NCBI RefSeq assembly: GCF_017874615.1
Contig: NZ_JAGIKV010000019.1
Span: 86,360-150,359, forward strand
Direction of reading: 5' to 3'
DNA: 64,000 bases
Source: Paenibacillus xylanexedens
Lineage (GTDB): Bacteria; Bacillota; Bacilli; Paenibacillales; Paenibacillaceae
Shown: piece after piece, positions 53,154-60,344 of the stretch
Layout: each line of letters begins with the position of its first letter
Numbering within the stretch: the first letter of the stretch is position 1
The notes under the pieces: model-generated
What the model saw: only the letters and a program-made list of their open reading frames with translations
What the model was told of the DNA's origin: nothing
Databases searched by the model: none
Made by a program: the position numbers and the translations under genes

Positions 53154-54971
53154 ATGCTTGGCAAAATGAAGAGAATCTTAATAGGCAAGCCCATGAAATC
53201 GGCTGAACTGGATGGAGAAAAATTAGGGAAATGGAAGGCACTTGCCATCCTGTCCTCTGATGCCCTATCGTCCGTTGCCTACGGTACGGAACAGATTTTG
53301 CTGGTGCTCGTTGCTGCCGGATTCGCCGCCCTGTGGTATTCTGTTCCGATTTCCATCGCCGTACTGGGATTACTCGTCATTTTAATTTTTTCTTATCGCC
53401 AGACGATATTTGCTTATCCAACAGGGGGCGGCGCTTATATCGTAGCCAAGGATAACCTGGGTACAACATCCAGTCTGATTGCCGGAGGATCTCTGCTGGT
53501 CGATTATATTTTGACCGTTGCGGTAAGTTCGTCCGCAGGGACGGATGCGATTACGTCGGCTTTTCCTATGCTGCATGACTACAGTGTTGTGATTGCTCTG
53601 ATTATGATTGTTTTTCTAACCATTATGAATTTGCGGGGAGTGACGGAGTCAGCGTCTGTGCTGGCGATCCCCATTTATCTGTTTATCTTTTCGATTGCGG
53701 TTCTGATTATCTCGGGCGGAATCAAATTTCTTGCCGGGGGGATGGAAGCAGCTGCACCAGAATTCGGAACTAGTCTATCCCATGTGAGTATGTTTCTGTT
53801 ATTAAAAGCATTTAGCTCCGGTTGTTCGGCCTTGACTGGCGTGGAAGCGGTAAGTAACGCAATCCCGAACTTCAAGCAGCCTGCTGAGAAAAATGCCGCG
53901 GGTACATTACTGCTCATGGGTTGTATATTGGGAGCCATGTTCATCGGTATCACCTTACTGGCTTATGGGTACGGAGTGAAGCCTGATCCCAAAGCAACGG
54001 TCATTTCCCAGATTGCTGAAGCGACGTTTGGCAGGGGCACGATGTATTTTATCATCCAAGGTGTAACGGCACTGATCCTGTTCCTCGCAGCCAACACAGC
54101 TTATTCGGCTTTTCCGCTGTTATCCTTCATGATGGCAAAGGATAAATACATGCCGCATGCATTTATGGTCAGAGGAGACCGCCTTGGTTTCTCAAACGGG
54201 ATCATTTTTCTTAGTGTGATGTCTGCGCTGCTGGTGGTCGGGTTCAAAGGTAATACGGAAAGCCTGATTCCGCTCTATGCGGTAGGGGTGTTCATTCCAT
54301 TTACGCTGTCACAGCTCGGTATGATGATTCGCTGGATCAAAGTCAAACCGTCTGGCTGGCAGATGAAGTTGCTGGTCAATACCGTCGGTATGCTGACTAC
54401 ATTATCGATTACTCTGATCTTTATTTTCACCAAGTTCACACAGACATGGGTCATCTTTATCTTTTTGCCGCTCGTTGTTTATGTGTTCATGCGTATTCAC
54501 CGTCATTATTGCAACATTGCAGATGAGCTACGGATTGATATTCAGGTCGATAAGCCAGCTAAAAAAGGCAATACGATAGTCATTCCTGTTGCGGGCATTA
54601 CCCGGGTTGTTATGAATACGATCAGTTACGCCCAGACGATGTCGGATCACGTGGTCGCACTTTACATTGGCTTCGATGATGAGGCCATACGCAAGATGGA
54701 GCAGAAGTGGGAAGAATGGAATCCAGGTGTTCGTCTGGTTGTGATCAAATCGAGATACCGTAGCATTATGGGGCCGCTGAAGAAATTTATTGATACCGTA
54801 GAGTGGAAAACGGCCGAGACCGATCACATCACCATATTGATTCCACAATTCATCACTAAGCACTGGTGGCAAAATGTACTGCACAACCAGACCAGCTTCA
54901 TGATCCGGGCCTATCTGATCAATTACAAAGACGTGATTGTCACCACGGTGCCATATCATCTTAATCGTTAA
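53154..54971 (+). CDS. kimA: KimA-type potassium importer (APC superfamily)
   Basis: About 605 residues, very close in length and pattern to Bacillus KimA (YdaO): RLLIG/RPL-like start (RILIGKPMKSAEL), KALAILSSDALSSVAYGTEQ, YPTGGGAYIVAKDNLG, FSSGCSALTGVEAVSNAIP, and a C-terminal cytoplasmic region after residue 455 that forms dimers. It has twelve membrane helices. It imports K+ with protons. ATG 53154 has AAGGAAG 8 nt upstream; ATG 53148 is an alternative. In Bacillus the gene is under a c-di-AMP riboswitch; I found none here. Confidence 0.9.
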   Translation: MLGKMKRILIGKPMKSAELDGEKLGKWKALAILSSDALSSVAYGTEQILLVLVAAGFAALWYSVPISIAVLGLLVILIFSYRQTIFAYPTGGGAYIVAKDNLGTTSSLIAGGSLLVDYILTVAVSSSAGTDAITSAFPMLHDYSVVIALIMIVFLTIMNLRGVTESASVLAIPIYLFIFSIAVLIISGGIKFLAGGMEAAAPEFGTSLSHVSMFLLLKAFSSGCSALTGVEAVSNAIPNFKQPAEKNAAGTLLLMGCILGAMFIGITLLAYGYGVKPDPKATVISQIAEATFGRGTMYFIIQGVTALILFLAANTAYSAFPLLSFMMAKDKYMPHAFMVRGDRLGFSNGIIFLSVMSALLVVGFKGNTESLIPLYAVGVFIPFTLSQLGMMIRWIKVKPSGWQMKLLVNTVGMLTTLSITLIFIFTKFTQTWVIFIFLPLVVYVFMRIHRHYCNIADELRIDIQVDKPAKKGNTIVIPVAGITRVVMNTISYAQTMSDHVVALYIGFDDEAIRKMEQKWEEWNPGVRLVVIKSRYRSIMGPLKKFIDTVEWKTAETDHITILIPQFITKHWWQNVLHNQTSFMIRAYLINYKDVIVTTVPYHLNR

Positions 54972-55314
54972 CTCGAACGGTTAATCGCTTTACCTCGTTT
55001 GGAAGATTTACAGATTATTGTAAAATGAGTCGCTTTTATTAATAGACAAACGTTCATATTCCATTTACACATCAAACCGCAGGGATATCTCCAAACAGGG
55101 GAGTTCCTGCGGTTTTTTGTCATGAAATCTAATTCTAATTCCGGCGTAGAGTTGATCCCTGGTTCCGTAAAGTCCCTTGTCCATGATTAACGTTACGTTG
55201 ATTCAGAATGAATTTTGCTGTGACATTCGACTCGTACACTAGATAACGTGGTGCTGAAGTTGATGTAACATCTCACACACACTGAATGCGTGAAACAAGG
55301 GGGAAGAAAATCCG
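54972..55314 (+). other. Intergenic region between kimA and sugar transporter genes
   Basis: 343 nt without a gene. Terminator at 55075-55117. A weak promoter TTGCTG (55215-55220) and CTAGAT (55239-55244), 18 nt apart, could serve the transporter. Confidence 0.5.
55075..55117 (+). terminator. Terminator after kimA
   Basis: AACCGCAGG (55075-55083) pairs with CCTGCGGTT (55106-55114); inner CTCC/GGAG; T6 tail. Confidence 0.9.
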
Positions 55315-56277
55315 ATGAGTGAGCTTGATAACCGGATCAGCTTGCCCGCCGCCAAAAGGCGTGTATCCGGTACGAGTGAGCGCCGGACAGTCTCGCTGCG
55401 TGTGCAGCGAATGCGGGAGAATATGCTGGCCTATGGTTTCCTGGCACCATCGCTGCTTTTGTTTGCAGTGTTTCTGTTTTACCCGATGTTTAAGTCCGTT
55501 TACCTCAGTCTGCATTCCACAGATCCGACGGGACAGATTGCAGCTTATGTAGGACTGGATAACTTCAAGGCCGTGTTCCAATCAGGACTGTTCATGCAAG
55601 GGATGAAAGTGACGTTACTATTTGTCCTGTTTACAGTCCCCACGGGTATTCTGGCTGCTCTGATTCTGGCTGCACTGACTCACAACCGATTCAAGGGAAT
55701 GCGTGTGTTCCAGTTTGTATTCTCGCTGCCCGTGGTGTTATCCGTTGGTTCGTCAGCGGTCATCTGGAAGTTTCTGTTCCATCCGACCTTGGGCATGCTG
55801 AATTATCTGCTTGGCAAAGTAGGCATCGATCCAATTCCCTGGCTTACCAGCCCGGATTGGGCATTGATTTCGATCTCCATCATGACGATCTGGATGAACC
55901 TTGGATTCAACTACATTATTCTATCCAGTGGTTTGGCGGGCATCCCGGATGAGATCTACGAGAGCGCCAAGATTGACGGCGCAGGGCCATTGCTGACGTT
56001 TCGCAAAATCTCGATGCCGCTACTGTCACCAACGTTATTCTTTGTCACGGTCGTATCGATCATTGGCGCTTTTCAATCGTTCGGTCAGATCAACATTCTA
56101 ACCCGGGGTGGCCCGATGGACAGTACAAATGTTTTTGTATATTCCATCTATCAGGAAGCCTTCGTTAATTTCCGCTTTGGTACAGGTAGTGCGCAGGCAC
56201 TGATCCTGTTCGTGGTGATTATGCTGCTGACCCTGATCCAGTTCAAATGGGTAGAAAGGAAAGTGCATTACCAATGA
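55315..56277 (+). CDS. Sugar ABC transporter permease (MalF/UgpA type)
   Basis: 320 residues with six helices. The EAA loop is EIYESAKIDGAGPLLTFRKI, the binding-protein-dependent transport signature. The N terminus has a basic stretch before helix 1. It pairs with the next permease and the lipoprotein. The ATPase is not in the window, so it is probably the shared MsmK-like subunit. ATG 55315 follows GGGGGAAG. Confidence 0.88.
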   Translation: MSELDNRISLPAAKRRVSGTSERRTVSLRVQRMRENMLAYGFLAPSLLLFAVFLFYPMFKSVYLSLHSTDPTGQIAAYVGLDNFKAVFQSGLFMQGMKVTLLFVLFTVPTGILAALILAALTHNRFKGMRVFQFVFSLPVVLSVGSSAVIWKFLFHPTLGMLNYLLGKVGIDPIPWLTSPDWALISISIMTIWMNLGFNYIILSSGLAGIPDEIYESAKIDGAGPLLTFRKISMPLLSPTLFFVTVVSIIGAFQSFGQINILTRGGPMDSTNVFVYSIYQEAFVNFRFGTGSAQALILFVVIMLLTLIQFKWVERKVHYQ

Positions 56278-57095
56278 GTGCTACATGGACCAAAACGCTG
56301 TTGTATGTATTACTGACCATCTGTGCAGCGCTTGTGCTGTATCCGGTGATGTACACCTTTTTCATGGCCGTGATGACGCCGGAAGATGCGAGCGCTTATC
56401 CGCCGCATATCATTCCAAATTCAATCGATCTGTCCAACTTTAGCGAAGTATTCGATATTGTTCCGATCGGTCGATTTATCGGCAATACCTTTCTTGTCGC
56501 AGGACTGACAACGCTTGGTCAATTGATTACAGCGAGTATGGCAGCCTATGCTTTTACGAAAATGCAGTTCAAAGGCAAAAACGTCATCTTCAGCATGTTT
56601 GTCGCAACGATGATGATTCCATGGGAAGTGACGATGATCCCCAACTACCTGACGGTTCGCAGTTGGGGCTGGCTAGATAGTTACCAGGGGCTTACCGTGC
56701 CATTTCTGGCAACGGCGTTTGGTACATTCCTGCTAAGACAGTTCTTCATGCAGCTACCCAAGGAATTGTTCGAGGCGGCGAAGATCGACGGTTGTGGTCA
56801 TATTCGCTATTTCATATCGCATGTCTTGCCTTTGTCCCGTCCGGCACTTGGAACACTGGCAATCTATTCATTCCTTAGCATGTACAATTCGTATCTCTGG
56901 CCGCTGCTGGTGACAAACACACCGGAAATGAGAACCGCACAGATCGGAATCTCGATGCTGGAGTTCCAGGAATCCACAGCGTGGAATCTTGTATTTGCCG
57001 GAACAGCCATGGTCATTCTACCATCCTTGTTGCTATTGATTTTCGGGTTGAAACAGCTTGTCCGCGGAATGGCCGCAGGCGCGCTGAAGGGGTAG
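56274..57095 (+). CDS. Sugar ABC transporter permease (MalG/UgpE type)
   Basis: About 273 residues with six helices. EAA loop KELFEAAKIDGCGHIRYF. It opens by overlapping the preceding stop (ATGA 56274). It forms the second half of the membrane channel with the upstream permease. Confidence 0.88.
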   Translation: MSATWTKTLLYVLLTICAALVLYPVMYTFFMAVMTPEDASAYPPHIIPNSIDLSNFSEVFDIVPIGRFIGNTFLVAGLTTLGQLITASMAAYAFTKMQFKGKNVIFSMFVATMMIPWEVTMIPNYLTVRSWGWLDSYQGLTVPFLATAFGTFLLRQFFMQLPKELFEAAKIDGCGHIRYFISHVLPLSRPALGTLAIYSFLSMYNSYLWPLLVTNTPEMRTAQIGISMLEFQESTAWNLVFAGTAMVILPSLLLLIFGLKQLVRGMAAGALKG

Positions 57096-57323
57096 GGAGA
57101 GAAAGTTTTACAACTATTTAATTGAAGTGGAAGCTCTGAAGGTTTTGATCTAAAGATTTTAATTTAGAGGTTTTGAATTAAACCTTGTATCTTCGTACAA
57201 GGCCCACGGTTTGGATACCAGGAGCGAATAAAATGAGGCTCGTGCTTCAAATAAAATGTTGAAATGAACGACGGTAGTAGTGGAGGGGACGAAATCGATT
57301 CTGAAGAAGCAAAGCGTTCGCCT

Positions 57324-57376
57324 TTATCCCCGGATTTTCCCCTTTGAGAGGGGGAATGAGAAAAATCCGGGGATAA
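57324..57376. repeat. Long inverted repeat between permease and binding-protein genes
   Basis: TTATCCCCGGATTTT (57324-57338) pairs with AAAATCCGGGGATAA (57362-57376), inner CCCC/GGGG. Outer flanks (about 57285-57310 and 57385-57400) also show partial complementarity (AATCG...TTC and GAACGATTCG). Confidence 0.8.
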
Positions 57377-57469
57377 CAGCGATCAAAAGAACGATTCGTA
57401 ACCGTAACGGCCACACCGCGTCATCCCCAAGATTTTATTGTACGCGAGTCATATAAAAGGAGAGCGATT

Positions 57470-58843
57470 ATGAACGGATTTCGTATAAAAAAAAGAGGAA
57501 CATTTGCATTAATGCTGGCTGCACTCATGTTGGTCATCTCCGCTTGCGGAACGAAAGCAGAAACAAGCAGCCCGGCAAGTGGCGCACCAGCAGAAGCAGC
57601 CGCCGCTGAAACAACACAATTGACGTGGTGGCACTCCATGTCTGGAGCTGGGGAGAAAGCCATTAACCAACTCGCTTCCGACTTTAACGCTAGCCATCCA
57701 GAGATTCAGGTGAAGCCCATCTATCAAGGGAAGTACGATGAAAGTCTGAACAAACTCAAAGCATCCATGGGCTCAGACAGCGGTCCTGACATTATCCAGG
57801 TCTACGAGATCGGTAGCAAGTTCATGATCGATTCGGGCATGATTACGCCAGTACAACAGTTCATCGACAAGGATCAGTTCGACCTGTCCCAACTGGAGCC
57901 AAACATTATCCGATACTACACGATCGATGGCAAACTGAACGCTATGCCGTTTAACACATCGAACCCGATCTTGTACTACAACAAGGATATGTTCAAAGCA
58001 GCAGGTCTGGACCCGGAGAACCCGCCGAAGACGTATGAAGAGTTTGAGCAAGCGGCAAAAGCACTGGCGAAAGACGGTAAGCCAGGTGCATCCATGGCGA
58101 TCTACGGCTGGTTTATGGAACAGTTCTTCGCAAACCAGAATGCAGATTATGTAAACAATGGAAACGGAAGAACCGAAGCAGCTACAGAGTCTCTGCTGAA
58201 CTCCGAAGCTGGAGTGAAGACATTAACGTGGTGGAAAAAGATGATTGATGAGAAGACTCTCTCTAATCTGGGACGTAGCACAGACGATACAACAGCAGCA
58301 TTTACCGCTCAGCAAATCGGTATGACCCTCGATTCCACGGCTGGCCTGCGCAAAATCGTAGAAGGTTCAGGTGGCAAGTTTGAACTGGGAACAGGTTTCC
58401 TGCCTCGTCCAGCGGATGCCAAAGAAGGCGGCGTTGTAGTGGGTGGAGCGAGCTTGTACATCATGAACAACAAATCAGAAGCTCAACAGCAAGCAGCATG
58501 GGAATTCATCAAGTACTTGGCTACACCAGAGGTGCAAGCGAACTGGAGTGTTGCGACAGGATACTTCCCTATTACGACAGCAGCCTACGAAGAGCAAGTA
58601 TTAAAGGATAATATGGCGAAGTACCCGCAATTCCAGACAGCAGTCGACCAATTGCACGCTTCCGCGGATTCGACAGCAACATCCGGGGCATTAATGGGTG
58701 TATTCCCTGAAGCCAGACAACTTGTGGAAGGAGCGATTGAAACGGTCCTGAATGGACAAGGTACACCACAGGAAGCATTGGATGCAGCAGCCAAACAAAT
58801 TACAGAAAAGATTGCGCAATATAACAGTACGGTGAAGAAATAA
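57470..58843 (+). CDS. Extracellular sugar-binding lipoprotein (UgpB/MalE type)
   Basis: 457 residues. Lipobox VISAC (Cys near residue 26) after a hydrophobic core, then the two-lobe binding fold (LTWWHSMSGAGEKAINQLASDF, PDIIQVYEIG, NPILYYNKDMFKAAGLDPE split). It captures a sugar, probably glycerol-3-phosphate- or oligosaccharide-like, for the two permeases. ATG 57470 follows AAGGAGAG. The 374-nt gap to the permeases contains a large hairpin. Confidence 0.88.
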   Translation: MNGFRIKKRGTFALMLAALMLVISACGTKAETSSPASGAPAEAAAAETTQLTWWHSMSGAGEKAINQLASDFNASHPEIQVKPIYQGKYDESLNKLKASMGSDSGPDIIQVYEIGSKFMIDSGMITPVQQFIDKDQFDLSQLEPNIIRYYTIDGKLNAMPFNTSNPILYYNKDMFKAAGLDPENPPKTYEEFEQAAKALAKDGKPGASMAIYGWFMEQFFANQNADYVNNGNGRTEAATESLLNSEAGVKTLTWWKKMIDEKTLSNLGRSTDDTTAAFTAQQIGMTLDSTAGLRKIVEGSGGKFELGTGFLPRPADAKEGGVVVGGASLYIMNNKSEAQQQAAWEFIKYLATPEVQANWSVATGYFPITTAAYEEQVLKDNMAKYPQFQTAVDQLHASADSTATSGALMGVFPEARQLVEGAIETVLNGQGTPQEALDAAAKQITEKIAQYNSTVKK

Positions 58844-59279
58844 TTGTAGGCTAATCTCAAAATAAAGATACGGCGATCATTCCTGATCGTCGTATTGTTA
58901 TGCCTGTGTCTTGAAATTCTATAAGACTTAAGTCTGATTTTTCTTGAGAAGGGATGGAAAGATGCTGCAAATAAATGTCGAAATACTAAGCGATTTATAT
59001 CTTATGTGTTAATTTATCTGACGTAAATAGTTTAATGTGCACATAAACATGACTTAAAAAGATCGAAAAGACATGATTTTGATCTGAAATTAGTCCTAAT
59101 TAGCTTTAAAAAATAGAAAATAGTTTCTTTCTGTAATGTATATGTTCTATTTTCTTTCAAATCGAAGAAATATTGTTTACACCATTCTGTTATTCAGTTA
59201 TCTTATATTTGAACTAATGTACAAGCTGTCTGAACAAATGATTATGATTATAATTTAAAAACATGGAGGTAAGTAAAAA
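58844..59279 (+). other. Intergenic region before the SLH nuclease gene
   Basis: 436 nt, A/T-rich. Hairpin 58867-58895 (GATACGGCGATCA/TGATCGTCGTAT) acts as terminator of the transporter operon. A sigma-A-like promoter TTTACA (59176-59181), 17-nt spacer, TATCTT (59199-59204) lies 75 nt before the nuclease start. An 8-bp inverted repeat GAAAATAG/CTATTTTC (59116-59154) lies upstream. Confidence 0.55.
58867..58900 (+). terminator. Terminator after the sugar-binding lipoprotein gene
   Basis: GATACGGCGATCA pairs with TGATCGTCGTAT (one G-T pair), 4-nt loop; T-poor tail. Confidence 0.65.
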
Positions 59280-60344
59280 ATGCATGTTCTGCAAATGAAG
59301 AGGTTGCTCAGGTTGTTCCTGGCCATGGTCCTGCTCATCACAGGTGCAATTCCGGCTGGATTGTTCAGCAGTAAGGCAGCCGCGGCGGATGAGCCTTTAA
59401 CTGTTGCTCAAGCGATCGCTCGCAACAATGATGGATTACCGGGGACGGTGGAAGGATATGTTATTGGGTATTTTGATGGTTCAAAAAATAAACTGCAAAC
59501 TATAGCTCCGTTCAGTGGAGGCAGTAATTTTGGACTTGCGGACAATCCAGGTGAAACAGATTTAAATAAGATCCTTTCTGTTCAAATCCCTAATATAATT
59601 TCAGTACGAAATACGTTTGGATTGAATAGCAACCCCGAACTTCTTGGAAAGAAAGTTAGAGTAACCAATGGGACGCTAACTTCTTATCTCTTACTACCTG
59701 GCATCAAATACATTGACTCCTCTTCAACAACCTTCCAACTAATCGATGAGGCACCTGAAACTAAAGTGGCAAGCGTCAGAGCTAATCCATCCTCTGGTGC
59801 TGTTCCGGTAGGAACGCAGGTTACATTGGAAACACCCACAGTCGGTGCAACCGTTTACTATAAGCAAAATACGGACGCTGATTATCTTCCCTATACCGTG
59901 CCCATTACAATAAATGATGCGATTCACATTGAAACCTACGCAGCCAAAGAGGGGATCGACAATAGTGATGTTACCAGTTTTGATTATACCCTTGTCGACA
60001 CAATTCCTATTTCAATCTCAGATGCAAGAAAAGCAACTGAAAATACGACCGTTAGCGTTCAAGGCATTGTAACCTATAGCGAATTGTCCGGAAGTGTATC
60101 GAATCTGTATATTCAGGATAACGATGCCGGGATCGTTGTGCGCGGTAATGCTTCTGGTATAGAAGTTGGAGACCAAATTGAAGCCTATGGGCCAATTACG
60201 ATTTACAATGGCCTTGTTCAGGTTGAAGCAAGCAAATCTGGATTTCAGGGTGGCTATATTCGGACTGTCGAAAAGTCACAGGATCTACCTTCACCTGTAT
60301 CGCTAAACTCATCCCATTTTGTTCCAGGTGCGGGGGGGGAGTAA
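59280..60344 (+). CDS. Extracellular nuclease, N-terminal part (frame broken at a G8 run)
   Basis: 354 residues before the stop. Signal peptide (residues 8-35), then a DUF6359-type OB-fold (VAQAIARNNDGLPGTVEGYVI split), a CHB_HEX_C-like beta domain (near 165-235), and an OB-fold nucleic-acid-binding domain (ISISDARKATENTTVSVQGIV split, near 245-340). The frame ends in GAGGE and a stop just after a G8 run at 60331-60338. Removing one G joins it to the next frame as GAGGSKGSGG. See the following entry; together they make one protein of about 1,330 residues. Confidence 0.8.
   Translation: MHVLQMKRLLRLFLAMVLLITGAIPAGLFSSKAAAADEPLTVAQAIARNNDGLPGTVEGYVIGYFDGSKNKLQTIAPFSGGSNFGLADNPGETDLNKILSVQIPNIISVRNTFGLNSNPELLGKKVRVTNGTLTSYLLLPGIKYIDSSSTTFQLIDEAPETKVASVRANPSSGAVPVGTQVTLETPTVGATVYYKQNTDADYLPYTVPITINDAIHIETYAAKEGIDNSDVTSFDYTLVDTIPISISDARKATENTTVSVQGIVTYSELSGSVSNLYIQDNDAGIVVRGNASGIEVGDQIEAYGPITIYNGLVQVEASKSGFQGGYIRTVEKSQDLPSPVSLNSSHFVPGAGGE

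Noticed and set aside
59176..59226. Pho-box-like repeats near the nuclease promoter.
   Set aside because: TTTACA is good, but the next units at 11-bp spacing match poorly (2-4 of 6); better read as a sigma-A -35 and -10.
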